Shown: in pieces, positions 49,589 to 60,976 of the stretch
Layout: each line of letters starts with the position of its first letter
Numbering within the stretch: position 1 is the first letter of the stretch
NCBI RefSeq assembly: GCF_003952485.1
Contig: NZ_CP034447.1
Coordinates: 6,462,501-6,526,500, forward strand
Direction: 5' to 3'
Length of the DNA stretch: 64,000 nucleotides
DNA from: Mesorhizobium sp. M1E.F.Ca.ET.045.02.1.1
GTDB taxonomy: Bacteria; Pseudomonadota; Alphaproteobacteria; Rhizobiales; Rhizobiaceae
Notes under the pieces: model-generated
The model's input: the letters and a program-made list of their open reading frames with translations, nothing else
The model's database searches: none
What the model was told of the DNA's origin: nothing
Translations under genes and position numbers: made by a program

Positions 49589-50020
49589 TCAAACCGGCAG
49601 GCTTTTCACGTATCCAGCCAGCACCCTATCCACCGACAATCCGCCGGGGCCGGCGAGCGCCAGGATGAACATGCCGCCGGCGATCGCCAAGTCCTTCTCG
49701 AAATGCAAGAGCTCGTTCTGGCTGGCGAAGTTGGTGTGGAAGAGGCTGGCCGTCATCAGGCAGAACAGGCCGAGCCCGATCGCGCCGAGGCGCGCCAGGA
49801 CGCCGAGCGCGACCGACAGGCCGGCGCCGAGCTGCAGCGCGATGGTGGCAAGAAGCAGCGGCGTGCCGACGCCGAGCACGGCCATCGCCTTCTGAGCGCC
49901 CTCGAAATGGGCCGCAAGATGCAATCCTTCATGCACGAAGATCAGGGATAGGAGCAGGCGGCCGGCAAGCAGGATCACGTCCCTGGCGTGAAGCTTCTCG
50001 GTGAGTTCGGTCGGTGACAT
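49589..50020 (-). CDS. DoxX family membrane protein
   Basis: A 143-residue protein with four membrane helices of the DoxX/DoxD family (LAGRLLLSLIFVHEGLHLAA; LATIALQLGAGLSVALGVLA; LTASLFHTNFASQNELLHFE; AIAGGMFILALAGPGGLSVD). Members are linked to quinone-dependent oxidation or redox balance. The opposite-strand gene ends nearby (49579). Confidence 0.82.
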   Translation of the reverse strand: MSPTELTEKLHARDVILLAGRLLLSLIFVHEGLHLAAHFEGAQKAMAVLGVGTPLLLATIALQLGAGLSVALGVLARLGAIGLGLFCLMTASLFHTNFASQNELLHFEKDLAIAGGMFILALAGPGGLSVDRVLAGYVKSLPV

Positions 50021-50110
50021 GGTCAGCTCCGATAAGGTTGTGTCGGTATGCTCCGAAACACCTGCCCGATGTGTATCTTCACAAGGGCAAGGCGACTTTC
50101 CCCGAGCGCC

Positions 50111-50291
50111 GCGCCGCCCCTCACCTGCCTGCCGGCATCCTCTCCCCGTATAGTGACGGGGAGAGGGGCGCTCTCGCCGACGGTTTCGCCAATCGCAAAC
50201 GTGGCAGGAAAGGCGCCAAGGTCGCGGCCAGCCACCTTCTCCCCGTCACCATACGGGGAGAAGGTGCCGGCAGGCGGATGAGGGGCGGCGC
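50111..50291. repeat. Paired palindromic element R9 (arm type E)
   Basis: Ends GCGCCGCCCCTCACCTGCC and the inverted copy GGCAGGCGGATGAGGGGCGG; inner hairpins CTCCCCGTATAGTGACGGGG and CCCCGTCACCATACGGGG. The spacer has TTTCGCCAATC and GTGGCAGGAAAGGCGCC, the module shared with type A. Confidence 0.8.
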
Positions 50292-50380
50292 ATGCATTGG
50301 CGATGTCTGCACTTCTCGAATTCCTTCGTCGGCGGCCACTTCGCGGCACTCGTCCGGGCAAGGAACGGCGCCCAAAAGCC

Positions 50381-50842
50381 TTACTTCGTCGCCTTGGTGT
50401 CGATAGCCTGTTTAAGGTCGGAGAGCTCCTCGCAGCCCGCCGGGCAGAGTTTTTGCAGCGAGGCGAGCTGCTCGTTGGCCTTGGCCATGTCGCCGGTCTC
50501 GACATAGAGCTCGCCCAGATATTCGTGCGCCGCCTTGTGGTCGGGCTTAAGCTCCAGCGCCTTGGTGTAGTAGGTCAGCGAGGTCTGGTAGTCGCCGGTC
50601 TTGCGCAGCGTGAAGCCGAGCAGGTTGTAGACGTCGGCCTGCTGGGTGTCCTGCGCAAGGTCGCGCAGCTCGGCCAGCGCGCTTCGATAGTCCTTGGCGT
50701 CGATCTTGGCCTTTACGGCCGTCAGGTCCGGCGCGTCGGCGCCTTCGATGTCGTCCACGGCATAGGCCGGCACGGCGATGGCGATCGGGGCCGCGGTCAG
50801 CACCGCAATGCCGCCGAGAACCGCGAAAAGTGCATGTTTCAT
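50381..50842 (-). CDS. Exported TPR protein
   Basis: A 153-residue periplasmic protein. Signal peptide MKHALFAVLGGIAVLTAAPI ending near AYA, then about three tetratricopeptide repeats (LLGFTLRKTGDYQTSLTYYT, KALELKPDHKAAHEYLGELY, VETGDMAKANEQLASLQKLC) and a Cys pair near LCPAGCEEL. TPRs bind partner proteins. ATG 50842 is used. Same strand as the hydrolase gene 31 bases upstream, so probably co-expressed. Confidence 0.8.
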   Translation of the reverse strand: MKHALFAVLGGIAVLTAAPIAIAVPAYAVDDIEGADAPDLTAVKAKIDAKDYRSALAELRDLAQDTQQADVYNLLGFTLRKTGDYQTSLTYYTKALELKPDHKAAHEYLGELYVETGDMAKANEQLASLQKLCPAGCEELSDLKQAIDTKATK

Positions 50843-50873
50843 GGGAGTTGGCTCTTTCTGTTCAGGATCCGAT

Positions 50874-51845
50874 TCAGATCTGGGTTGGGGTGAAGGCGTA
50901 GGCGTTGCCGTCCTTGACGAAGCTGCCGGTGCCCGGGAACGGGAAGTGCGAGCCGCAGATGCGGACATTGTCGGCAATCACCTGGTCAATGAGCTTGTGG
51001 CGCGTGGCGATCGCCATCGGCCCGTCCTGGTCGTAAGCGCCCTGCCATTCGGGATGCGGTGCGAGCAGCGCCGGCACATACATGGTGTCGGCTGAAACCA
51101 GGAACTGCTCGGAGCCGGCATCGACATGGTAGACGGAATGGCCGGGCGTGTGGCCGGGCGCCGCCATGATGCGGATGCCGGGCACGACTTCCGTGCCGTC
51201 CTCGACCAGCTTCCAGTTCTTCCATTTCGGGAAATTCTCGGCGATGCGCTTGCCTGCCGGCTTGCGGCCTTCCGGCAGCTTGACGAGCCGGCTGGGGTCG
51301 GTCCACCAATTGTATTCGGTGGCGTTGACGATCAGCTCGGCATTCGGGAACACCGGCGCGTTGGTGCCCTTCTCCATCAGGCCCCAGACATGGTCGGGGT
51401 GGAAATGCGAGATCATGATGGTGTCGATCGCCCTGTAGTCGATGCCGGCGGCTTTCATGTTGGCCGGCAGATGCGTGGCGTTGGCCTGCCATTGGCCGAC
51501 GCCGGAGCCGGCATCCATCATGATGGTGCGGCCGTTCATCCGCAGAACGACGACGGTGAGCGGGATCGGCATGAAGTCGGTGGTCAGCCCCGCCTTGGCG
51601 AGCGCCGCCTTGGTGTCGTCGACCGAGACGTCCTTGATGAAGGCCGGGTCGTGCGGCTTGCGCCAAATGCCGTCATAGACCGCGGTGACCTCGAGCGAGC
51701 CCACCTTGTATTTGTAGAAGCCGACCAGCGGCTCGACCGGGGTTTCGGCGTTAGCGGCAGGCGCGAATTCCAGCTTGCCGGCAATGCCGAAGGCGGCCGC
51801 AGCGGCGGCGGATCCGAGCACCATGCGGCGTGTCATGTTGAACAT
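50874..51845 (-). CDS. Tat-exported metallo-beta-lactamase-fold hydrolase
   Basis: A 323-residue protein. TRRMVLGSAAAAAAFGIAG at the start is a twin-arginine signal. The metallo-hydrolase motif H-x-H-x-D-H is present in SHFHPDHVWG, with further histidines in MAAPGHTPGHSV and ICGSHFPFPGTG. The family includes quorum-quenching lactonases and other hydrolases; the substrate is open. ATG 51845 is used; the upstream extension is not signal-like. Confidence 0.84.
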   Translation of the reverse strand: MFNMTRRMVLGSAAAAAAFGIAGKLEFAPAANAETPVEPLVGFYKYKVGSLEVTAVYDGIWRKPHDPAFIKDVSVDDTKAALAKAGLTTDFMPIPLTVVVLRMNGRTIMMDAGSGVGQWQANATHLPANMKAAGIDYRAIDTIMISHFHPDHVWGLMEKGTNAPVFPNAELIVNATEYNWWTDPSRLVKLPEGRKPAGKRIAENFPKWKNWKLVEDGTEVVPGIRIMAAPGHTPGHSVYHVDAGSEQFLVSADTMYVPALLAPHPEWQGAYDQDGPMAIATRHKLIDQVIADNVRICGSHFPFPGTGSFVKDGNAYAFTPTQI

Positions 51846-52149
51846 CAGAAGTCTCCTCTGGTGACTGCGGTTGGCGGTGGTTTCCTGGAAGTGAGCATTC
51901 CTCCGGGGCTGGCGACGTCCGGCCCGAAGGTTCGCCCCGCTACACAGCAAGACCCGGAAGGCTCGGGCTTTATTCCCGGATGGACGAAGAATTTTTGAGA
52001 AGCGCGCAATCTCGCCGCGGAAGGACTGTCGAGGGCTGGGTCACGCCCGCAGTCACCGAACTGTCACACGAATGCAGGGTCGCGCATGCTAGAAACGCAG
52101 CTCGGCCGCCCCCCGCGACCCGACCGCATCAAGAGCCGGCGAAGCCGCC

Positions 52150-53145
52150 ATGAACATCGCTGTCCCCAACGAAGGCACCGACCTCTCGCCCTATTTGCCC
52201 GACGAGCACGGGCTGTTCTTCGTCTATCATTTCACCGCCGAGGGCCTGCGCACCAAGGATCCCGCCGAGGCGCGCTGGACGTGGCGCAGCTACCAGATCA
52301 CCGACATGCGCGCCCGCCACGAGATCGCCGCCGAGCAGGCCTTGCCGGCGTCGGTGCGCGAGGCCTTCCTGTCGCCCAGCCATGGCTGCCACATCGACTT
52401 CGAGGACGACTTCCTCTATGGCGATCTGCCGGACCTCAGGCATGATTTTGCGGAGGCGCGCGGGCTCACCCATTTCCGCTTCGCCTTCAACGACACGATG
52501 CTGGTCGGCGCGCGCAAGCAACCGCTGGAATCGGTCGACAAGATCCGCAAGATGGTCGAGAGCGGAGCGCGCAAATTCCGCTCGCCCGCCGAGCTGATCG
52601 AGGCGGTGATGGGCCAATCCCTCGACGGCATGGCGGGCGAGCTCGACAAGATGGGCGACACGCTGGACGGCATCGAGGACCGCATCGTCGTCGACGCCTG
52701 GCACAGCGAGCGACAGGCGCTGGTCGACGCGCGCCGGCAGCTTGTGATCATCCACCGGCAGATGGCGACGCTCACCAACCTCTTTCGCCATCTCGACCAT
52801 TCGCATCGCAACGAGCTGCCGGATGCGATCAACGACATGGCGGCCAGGCTCTCGCACCGGGCGCATACGCTGCATCACGACGGCGAGCAATTGCAGGCAC
52901 GCACGCGGCTCCTACAGGACGAGCTGATGGCAAAGCTCACCGAGCGGTCGAACCAGTTGCTCTACATCCTCTCCGTCATGACGGCGGTGCTGTTGCCGAT
53001 GACCATCATCTCCGGCCTGTTCGGCATGAATGTCGGCGGGTTGCCGCTGGTCGACACGCCGATGGGTTTCTGGGTGGTGACCGCGATATCCATCGTCATC
53101 GCCGGCATCGTTTACATGATCGTGCGACGGCTGGGACGGGTTTGA
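52150..53145 (+). CDS. CorA/ZntB-like divalent cation transporter
   Basis: A 331-residue protein. A long cytoplasmic N-terminal domain ends in a coiled helix, and two C-terminal membrane helices carry the GMN motif (SGLFGMNVGGLPLVDTPMGF) that forms the pore mouth of CorA-type channels. The acidic loop and the N-terminal domain fit ZntB-like zinc transporters better than CorA, but this is not decisive. Pentameric inner-membrane channel. Confidence 0.85.
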   Translation: MNIAVPNEGTDLSPYLPDEHGLFFVYHFTAEGLRTKDPAEARWTWRSYQITDMRARHEIAAEQALPASVREAFLSPSHGCHIDFEDDFLYGDLPDLRHDFAEARGLTHFRFAFNDTMLVGARKQPLESVDKIRKMVESGARKFRSPAELIEAVMGQSLDGMAGELDKMGDTLDGIEDRIVVDAWHSERQALVDARRQLVIIHRQMATLTNLFRHLDHSHRNELPDAINDMAARLSHRAHTLHHDGEQLQARTRLLQDELMAKLTERSNQLLYILSVMTAVLLPMTIISGLFGMNVGGLPLVDTPMGFWVVTAISIVIAGIVYMIVRRLGRV

Positions 53146-53154
53146 GGGTGATCT

Positions 53155-54084
53155 CTACCGTGTCGCCGGAGCTGTCGCCCGGACCTCGCGGCCCTTGAAC
53201 ATCGACCATGAATACATCGCAAGCGCCGTCCAGATCAGCGCGAAGGCGATGGCCTGGATGGTGCCGAAGGGCTCGTCGAAGATCAGCACGGCGATCAGGA
53301 ACACCATGGTCGGCGCGATATATTGCATGATGCCGATGGTGGAGAGACGAAGCAGCCTGGCGCCGAAGGCGAAGAGCAGCAGCGGCACCGCCGTAATCGG
53401 GCCGCAGCCGATCAGCAGCGCGGTGTCCGTGGCGCTGCTGGAGATGAGATGGTCCTGCCCGGTGGCGATCAGGTAGCCGATATAGCAGAGCGCCGGCACC
53501 GAGAGCAAAAGCACCTCGAGCAGGAAGCCCTGGCTCGGGCCGATCGGCAGCGTCTTGCGGAAGAAGCCGTAGGCGGCGAAGGAGAAGGCGAGCGCCAGCG
53601 ACACCCAGGGCAATTTGCCGGCCTCGACGGTCAGCACCGCCACAGCGATCGCGGCCAGCGCCACCGCCGCGATCTGCAGCCGGTCGAGCCGCTCGCCGAG
53701 CAGCAGCGCACCAACCACGACGTTGACCAGCGGGTTGATGTAGTAGCCGAGCGCGGTCTCGACGGTGCGGTCGACCGCGATCGCCCAGACATAGATGCCC
53801 CAGTTGATCGAGATCAGCACCGCCGTGAGCGCCGCCATGCTGATGCTCCTCGGCGAGCGGATCGCCGCCTTGAAATCGGCGGTGCGGCCGGCCCAGACCA
53901 GCACACAGGCTGCTATCGGCACCGACCAGACGACGCGGTTGGCGATCACCTCGGCGAGCGGCAGATGCGCGACCGCCTTCATGTAAAAGGGCAGGAGCCC
54001 CCACAGGAAATAGGCGCCCAGCGCCAAAAGAAAGCCGCGGCGGGCCCTGGCGTCTTGATCGAGTTCGGCTGTTGCGGTGACCAT
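53155..54084 (-). CDS. rarD: RarD-type EamA transporter
   Basis: A 309-residue, ten-helix membrane protein of the RarD branch of the DMT superfamily (FLLALGAYFLWGLLPFYMKA; EVIANRVVWSVPIAACVLVW; GYYINPLVNVVVGALLLGER). RarD was named from chloramphenicol sensitivity; the transported substrate is unknown. Convergent with the CorA-like gene, with 9 bases between stops. Confidence 0.86.
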   Translation of the reverse strand: MVTATAELDQDARARRGFLLALGAYFLWGLLPFYMKAVAHLPLAEVIANRVVWSVPIAACVLVWAGRTADFKAAIRSPRSISMAALTAVLISINWGIYVWAIAVDRTVETALGYYINPLVNVVVGALLLGERLDRLQIAAVALAAIAVAVLTVEAGKLPWVSLALAFSFAAYGFFRKTLPIGPSQGFLLEVLLLSVPALCYIGYLIATGQDHLISSSATDTALLIGCGPITAVPLLLFAFGARLLRLSTIGIMQYIAPTMVFLIAVLIFDEPFGTIQAIAFALIWTALAMYSWSMFKGREVRATAPATR

Positions 54085-54210
54085 GGCCCAACGCTATCGC
54101 CCAGCTGCATGCTGATGACCATCGCAAAATTATGATGGATCAATGGACTTCCGCTGATGGTTCAAGGGGGGCGGCGCGGAATCCCAGGCCACAAACGCCT
54201 CGTTCCTTCC

Positions 54211-54369
54211 CACCCCCCTCTGGCCTGCCGGCCATCTCCCCCGCAAGGGGGGAGATCAGATGTCTCTTCGGCTTTCGCCAATCACCAACGTTGCAGGAAG
54301 GAGCGCAGCGGGCGGAACTGCCAATCTCCCCCCTTGCGGGGGAGATGTCCGGCAGGACAGAGGGGGGTG
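54211..54369. repeat. Paired palindromic element R10 (arm type A)
   Basis: Ends CACCCCCCTCTGGCCTGCCG and the inverted CGGCAGGACAGAGGGGGGTG; inner hairpin CTCCCCCGCAAGGGGGGAG. Spacer TTTCGCCAATC and AACGTTGCAGGAAGGAGCGC. Confidence 0.85.
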
Positions 54370-54402
54370 CTGTCCCTCGGCCTCAGAGCTATTTTTCAGC
54401 CC

Positions 54403-56019
54403 CTACTCCGCCGCCACCAGCCCAGCCATCTCGCGGTTCTTCATCAGCTTGTAGATGATCGAATCCATCAGCGCCTGGAAGGAGGCGTCGATGATGTTTT
54501 CCGAGACGCCGACCGTCCACCAGCGGGCGCCGGTGGAATCGTGCGATTCGACCAGAACGCGGGTGATGGCCTCGGTGCCGCCATTGAGGATACGAACCTT
54601 GAAGTCGGCGAGCTCGAGGTCGACGATCTCGCTCTGGTATTTGCCGAGGTCCTTGCGCAGCGCGATGTCGAGCGCGTTGACCGGGCCGTGGCCTTCGGCC
54701 ACCGACATCTTCTCCTCGCCGTCGACCTCGACCTTCACGATCGCCTCGGAGACCGTCTTCAGATTGCCGTTGGCGTCGAAGCGGCGCTCGACCATGCAGC
54801 GGAACGACGTGACGGTGAAGAACTCCGGCAGGCCGTGCAGCATCTTGCGTGCAAGCAGCTCGAAGGACGCGTCGGCGCCCTCATAGGCATAACCTTCCGC
54901 CTCGCGCTCCTTGACCACTGCGATCAGCGCGTCGAGCCGGTGGTCGTCCTTCGGCACCTCGATGCCGCGCCGCTTCAGCTCGGCAAGGAAATTCGCCTTG
55001 CCGCCCTGGTCGGAGACCATGACGCGGCGGCGGTTGCCGACCGATTCCGGTGGCACGTGCTCATAGGTCGCCGGCTCCTTGGCTAAAGCCGAAGCATGGA
55101 TGCCGGCCTTGGTGGCGAAGGCGGAGGAGCCGACATAGGGCGCCTGCGCTTCCGGCGCGCGGTTCAAGAGTTCGTCGAAGGCGCGGGAAAGCCTGGATAT
55201 TCCGGTCAGCGCTTCGGCCGAGATGCCGGTCTCGAAACGGTCGGCGAAGGCCGGCTTCAGCGAAAGCGTGGGGATGATCGAGATCAGGTTGGCGTTGCCG
55301 CAGCGCTCGCCGATGCCGTTCAGCGTGCCCTGGATCTGGCGCACCCCGGCCTCGACGGCGGCGAGTGAATTCGCCACCGCCTGGCCGGTGTCGTCATGGG
55401 CGTGGATGCCGAGGTGATCGCCCGGAATGCCGCTGGCGATCACCTTTTCGATGATGGCGCGCACCTCCGAAGGCTGCGTGCCGCCATTGGTGTCGCACAG
55501 CACCACCCAGCGCGCGCCTGCATCATAGGCGGTCTTGGCACAGGCCAGCGCGTAGTCCGGATTGGCCTTGAAGCCGTCGAAGAAATGCTCGCAGTCGACC
55601 ATCGCCTCCTTGCCGGACGCGACCGCCGTCTCGACCGAGACTTTTATCGAGTCCAGGTTCTCCTCGTTGGTGCAGCCGAGCGCCACGCGCACATGATAGT
55701 CCCAGCTCTTGGCGACGAAGCAGATGGCGTCCGACTTCGATTGCACGAGCGCCGCCAGCCCCGGATCGTTGGAGGCCGAGACCCCTGCCCGCTTGGTCAT
55801 GCCGAAGGCGACGAATTTCGCGCTTTCCGTTCGCTTCTTCTGGAAGAAGGCGGTGTCGGTCGGATTGGCGCCGGGATAGCCACCCTCGACATAGTCGATG
55901 CCGAACTCGTCGAGCAGCTTGGCGATGGCGATCTTGTCCTCGACGGAAAAGTCGATGCCCGGCGTCTGCTGGCCGTCGCGGAGCGTGGTGTCGAAGAGGA
56001 AAAGTCTTTGCTTTTTCAT
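54403..56019 (-). CDS. cimA: Citramalate synthase
   Basis: A 538-residue enzyme that condenses pyruvate and acetyl-CoA to citramalate, an isoleucine precursor route. The HMGL-like catalytic domain shows FDTTLRDGQQTPGIDFSVED and HAHDDTGQAVANSL, and the C-terminal LeuA-type dimerisation/regulatory domain ends the protein (VRILNGGTEAITRVLVESHD). TIGR00977-like architecture. ATG 56019 (MKKQRLFLFD) is used; the upstream frame is inside repeat R11. Confidence 0.92.
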   Translation of the reverse strand: MKKQRLFLFDTTLRDGQQTPGIDFSVEDKIAIAKLLDEFGIDYVEGGYPGANPTDTAFFQKKRTESAKFVAFGMTKRAGVSASNDPGLAALVQSKSDAICFVAKSWDYHVRVALGCTNEENLDSIKVSVETAVASGKEAMVDCEHFFDGFKANPDYALACAKTAYDAGARWVVLCDTNGGTQPSEVRAIIEKVIASGIPGDHLGIHAHDDTGQAVANSLAAVEAGVRQIQGTLNGIGERCGNANLISIIPTLSLKPAFADRFETGISAEALTGISRLSRAFDELLNRAPEAQAPYVGSSAFATKAGIHASALAKEPATYEHVPPESVGNRRRVMVSDQGGKANFLAELKRRGIEVPKDDHRLDALIAVVKEREAEGYAYEGADASFELLARKMLHGLPEFFTVTSFRCMVERRFDANGNLKTVSEAIVKVEVDGEEKMSVAEGHGPVNALDIALRKDLGKYQSEIVDLELADFKVRILNGGTEAITRVLVESHDSTGARWWTVGVSENIIDASFQALMDSIIYKLMKNREMAGLVAAE

Positions 56020-56037
56020 GATGGCAAGGCGCTTGAG

Positions 56038-56195
56038 CACCCCCCTCTGGCCTGCCGGACATCTCCCCCGCAAGGGGGGAGATCGGCAGCTTTGCCGACG
56101 GCGCTTGTCCTACAGCGTCGGCGATTTGCGAAAGCGAAGGCGACATCCAATCTCCCCCCTTGCGGGGGAGATGGCCGGCAGGCCAGAGGGGGGTG
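56038..56195. repeat. Paired palindromic element R11 (arm type A)
   Basis: Ends CACCCCCCTCTGGCCTGCCG and CGGCAGGCCAGAGGGGGGTG; inner hairpins as in R1. Spacer runs in the opposite orientation (GGCGATTTGCGAAAGC). Confidence 0.85.
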
Positions 56196-56216
56196 GGACG
56201 GAACGCCGTACATCGA

Positions 56217-57654
<1,438 letters not shown>

Positions 57655-57658
<4 letters not shown>

Positions 57659-58146
57659 GATCTTTCCTCCGGCGGCCATTGGTCGGTGTCGTGGTCGGGA
57701 TGCTGATAGGAGACGAGCTCGGCGAGATAGGGCGCTGACGAGACATCGCCCATCGTCTCCTCGGACGGCAGTTTCGGGATGCCGTCGACATAGGGAAGCT
57801 TCGCCTCGACGCCCCACTGGATGGTCGGTGCAATCCCGGTTGGATCGTCGAAGGCGGCGATCGCCAGCGCCATGCCGTCGGGCGCCTCGAAAGTCAGCGG
57901 TGTGCCGCATTCGGCGCAGAAGCCGCGCCATGCCGCACTCGAGGAACGGAAGCGCTTCGGCTCGCCGCGCGTCCAGTCGAGCCTGGCGCCGCGAACCGAA
58001 ACCAGCGGCAGATAGAAATTGCCGCTCGCCTTCTGGCACATGCGGCAATGGCAGACCGATGCGTCGCCCAGCGTACCTTCGACGCGGAAACGAACCGCGC
58101 CGCACTGGCAGCCGCCCGTATAGACCGGCCGGTTGTCGAGACTCAT
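57655..58146 (-). CDS. GFA family protein (first of a tandem pair)
   Basis: A 163-residue paralog of the next gene with the same zinc ligands (TGGCQCGAVRFR, VCHCRMCQKA, FCAECGTPLTFE). It ends in SYQHPDHDTDQWPP, a tail shared with its neighbour ([13 protein letters not shown]). Co-transcribed with the second GFA gene and pip by overlapping stops and starts. Confidence 0.88.
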
Positions 58147-58167
58147 CGCTCACTCCGTTTCATGGGC

Positions 58168-58554
58168 TCACTCCGGATCATGGCAGACCGCCTCGACATT
58201 GTTGCCGTCGGGATCGAAGACGAAGGCGCCGTAGTAGTTCGGGTGATAGTGCGGGCGCAGTCCCGGCCCGCCATTGTCCTTGCCGCCGGCGGCAAGCGCC
58301 GCGGCATGGAAAGCGTCGACCTCGGCGCGGCTGCGCGCGGTGAACGCGACATGCTGGCGGTCCTTCGGCTTCTCCTTGCCCGCACTCACCCAGAACACCG
58401 GCCGGTCGCGGCCATAACCGCCCACCTTGGCGCCGCCGGTATATTCCTGCGGCACCATATAGAGCAGCGAAGCGCCCAGCGGCGCCATCGCCTTGTCGTA
58501 GAAGGCCTTGGACGCATCGAAATCTGAAACGGTGATGCCGAGATGGTCGATCAT
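58168..58554 (-). CDS. VOC family (glyoxalase-like) protein
   Basis: A 128-residue vicinal-oxygen-chelate protein: MIDHLGITVSDFDASKAFYD, VAFTARSRAEVDAFHAAALA, and a C-terminal YYGAFVFDPDGNNVEAVCHD that supplies the metal Glu/His. Many such proteins are glyoxalase or dioxygenase relatives of unknown substrate. Overlaps the DUF559 gene by 4 bases. Confidence 0.85.
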   Translation of the reverse strand: MIDHLGITVSDFDASKAFYDKAMAPLGASLLYMVPQEYTGGAKVGGYGRDRPVFWVSAGKEKPKDRQHVAFTARSRAEVDAFHAAALAAGGKDNGGPGLRPHYHPNYYGAFVFDPDGNNVEAVCHDPE

Positions 58555-58955
58555 GGAACGAGTTCCTGCGTTGCTTGGTCCGGCACATCGGCGCCGGCCA
58601 GGCCGGCCGCGATGACGATGTGCTGGCAGACATTGTCGATATCGCGGATCACGTCGTCGTTCCAGAAGCGCAGGATGATCCAGCCAAGCGCTTCAAGCTT
58701 CGCGGTTCGTGCAGTGTCGGAAGCCGAGACCTCAGGCGAAGCATGCTGGGAGCCATCCACCTCAACGATCAGCTTCTTGGCGGGACAAGCAAAGTCGACG
58801 ATGTAGCCAGCTATTGGCATTTGACGTCGAAATGCCAACCCCATGAGGCGGTGTGCGCGTAGCTCGTTCCAAAGCTTCAGTTCGGCGTCTGTCATTTGCT
58901 TGCGCATCTTGCGCGCATTGCCGCGATTGTTGGGAGACACGGGATAATGCGTCAT
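58551..58955 (-). CDS. DUF559 domain protein (endonuclease-like)
   Basis: A 134-residue protein of the DUF559 group, a compact PD-(D/E)XK-type nuclease fold similar to very short patch repair enzymes. Core motif: IAGYIVDFACPAKKLIVEVD followed by GSQHASPEV, giving D...E-V-D-G-x-H. Its role is unknown. ATG 58955 (MTHYPVSPNNRG) is used; upstream is repeat R12. Confidence 0.82.
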   Translation of the reverse strand: MTHYPVSPNNRGNARKMRKQMTDAELKLWNELRAHRLMGLAFRRQMPIAGYIVDFACPAKKLIVEVDGSQHASPEVSASDTARTAKLEALGWIILRFWNDDVIRDIDNVCQHIVIAAGLAGADVPDQATQELVP

Positions 58956-58963
58956 CGCGAAGC

Positions 58964-59120
58964 GCCCCCCTCTGTCCTGCCGGACATCTCCCCCTCTAGG
59001 GGGGAGATCAGCAGCTTCAGCGACGGCGCCCACCCTTCAACGTCGGCGATTGGCGAAGGCGGCGGTGACAGCCAATCTCCCCCCTTGAGGGGGAGGTGCC
59101 CGGCAGGGCAGAGGGGGGTG
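58964..59120. repeat. Paired palindromic element R12 (arm type A)
   Basis: Ends GCCCCCCTCTGTCCTGCCGG and CCGGCAGGGCAGAGGGGGGT; inner hairpins CTCCCCCTCTAGGGGGGAG and CTCCCCCCTTGAGGGGGAG. The spacer is the inverted form of the R2 spacer (GTCGGCGATTGGCGAAGG). Confidence 0.85.
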
Positions 59121-59133
59121 CCTAGCGCCATCC

Positions 59134-60585
59134 TCACCGCCTGATCTCCCACGTCGTCACGCGCTGGCCTGTGACTGGATCCTTGCCATCCTTGAGCTGC
59201 ACGCCTTGCGTCAATAGTTCGTCACGGATGCGGTCGCCTTCGGCCCAATTCTTGGCGGCGATGAATTCCAGACGATCGGCGATCGCCTTGGCGATCGCTT
59301 CTTCATCCACCTTAGCGGCACCGACATCGAAACCCAGGAAGGCCAGTGCAGCCTTCAGCGAAGCGGCGGCGGTATTCTCACCGGAGCCGCCGTATTCACC
59401 CGCCTCGCCGGCAAGCTGCGTCAGCCGCTGGAAGGCGGCGTAGGTGGCGAGGTCGTCGGACAGCGCTTCCACCATTTCGGCCGGCAGTTCCTTTGCCGCC
59501 GTAGGCGCAAGGTCCGCGGCGCGCTTCCATTTGCGCAGCGTGTTTTCCGCCTCCTCCAGCTTGCGCACGGAGAAGTCGATCGGCTCGCGGTAATGCGTCA
59601 TCAGCATCGCCAGCCGCAGCACCTCGCCCGGCCAGTTGCGGCCGCCGAAGGTTTTCGTCTCCAGCAATTCGTGGATCGAATAGAAATTGCCGAGGCTTTT
59701 CGACATCTTCTGGCCCTCGACCTGCAGGAAGCCGTTGTGCATCCACACATTGGCCATGACCTTGGTGCCGTGGGCGCAGCGGGACTGGGCAATCTCGTTC
59801 TCGTGGTGCGGGAAGATCAGGTCGAGGCCGCCGCCATGGATGTCGAAGACCTCGCCGAGATAGGCGGCCGACATTGCCGAGCACTCGATGTGCCAGCCCG
59901 GGCGGCCCCTGCCCCAAGGACTTTCCCAGCCCGGCTCTTCCGGCGTGGACAATTTCCACAGCACGAAGTCGCCGGGGTTCTTCTTATGCTCATCGACGGC
60001 GATGCGGGCGCCTGCCTGCTGCTCGTCGAGATTGCGCTTCGACAGTTCGCCATAGTCCGGCATCGAGGCGGTGTCGAACAGCACCTCGCCGCCGGCGACA
60101 TAGGCATGGCCGCGCGCGATCAGCTGCGCGATCAGCGACAGCATGTCGGCCTTGCCGTCCGCGCGGGGCGCGACGAATTCGGTGGCGCGCGGCTCGAAGG
60201 TCGGCTCCAGGCACCCGAGCGCCTTGACGTCCTTGTGGTACTGGTCGGCGGTCTTTTCGGTGACCTTGCGGATGGCATCGTTCAGCGAGAGCTTTCCGGC
60301 CGCGATCTCGTTGCCGAAATCGCGGAGCGCCCTGGCGTTGATCTTGTCGTCGACGTCAGTGATGTTGCGCACATACGTGACGTGCTCCTGGCCATAGAGT
60401 TGGCGCAGCAAACGGAACAGCACGTCGAAGACGATCGCCGGCCGCGCATTGCCGATATGGGCAAAGTCGTAGACGGTCGGGCCGCAGACATACATGCGCA
60501 CATTTTTCGGATCGATCGGAACGAAACGCTCCTTCGCCCGCGTTAGCGTGTTGTAGAGGCTGAGGCCCTTCGATGCGTCAGACAT
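59134..60585 (-). CDS. cysS: Cysteine--tRNA ligase
   Basis: A 483-residue class I aminoacyl-tRNA synthetase. HIGH motif is [15 protein letters not shown] motif is [11 protein letters not shown]. Zinc ligands lie in [16 protein letters not shown] and [14 protein letters not shown]. Normal length. ATG 60585 ([11 protein letters not shown]) is used; frame reaches 60678 without homology. Confidence 0.95.
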   Translation of the reverse strand: MSDASKGLSLYNTLTRAKERFVPIDPKNVRMYVCGPTVYDFAHIGNARPAIVFDVLFRLLRQLYGQEHVTYVRNITDVDDKINARALRDFGNEIAAGKLSLNDAIRKVTEKTADQYHKDVKALGCLEPTFEPRATEFVAPRADGKADMLSLIAQLIARGHAYVAGGEVLFDTASMPDYGELSKRNLDEQQAGARIAVDEHKKNPGDFVLWKLSTPEEPGWESPWGRGRPGWHIECSAMSAAYLGEVFDIHGGGLDLIFPHHENEIAQSRCAHGTKVMANVWMHNGFLQVEGQKMSKSLGNFYSIHELLETKTFGGRNWPGEVLRLAMLMTHYREPIDFSVRKLEEAENTLRKWKRAADLAPTAAKELPAEMVEALSDDLATYAAFQRLTQLAGEAGEYGGSGENTAAASLKAALAFLGFDVGAAKVDEEAIAKAIADRLEFIAAKNWAEGDRIRDELLTQGVQLKDGKDPVTGQRVTTWEIRR

Positions 60586-60976
60586 GCGGTCCCGGTCCTT
60601 GATTTGGGTTCGCTGAAACCAGGTCTGCGCCGAAGGCGCAAATCGGGCTCCAGCCTGCTGGCCGGGGCGTTTGTCCAATCTGGGGAAAGATAAGGCGAAA
60701 ACGTCCGGACCAGCGCGAAGCTAGCCAATAATGCAAATGCCACAAATGGCGAAAGACGTTTTCATGGGCGGCTTTATCGCGCCCGCCGGTGTTGCCGTCA
60801 AGTCGCTCTGTTCCGGAAACATGTCGTTGGATCACAGGTAAAGACGGGCCGAAACATTTTATTAAACATGTCGGCACAGTGATGAAACATTCGCGGGCTA
60901 GACCGCCCAGGCGTCACGATTTGGTCCGAATCGACCATCAAACGCGGACACGAAAATACTACCAGGGAAGAGAACA
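60586..60976. other. Intergenic region upstream of the divergent cysS and small basic protein genes
   Basis: No gene is recognised in these 391 bases. Promoters for cysS (minus) and the small plus-strand gene must lie here. A short inverted repeat GCGCCGAAGGCGC is visible near 60631. Confidence 0.4.

Noticed and set aside
54157..55086. Long plus-strand frame opposite the citramalate synthase gene
   Set aside because: It is the antisense of a well-conserved gene; long shadows are common in this GC-rich DNA and the translation has no known domain.
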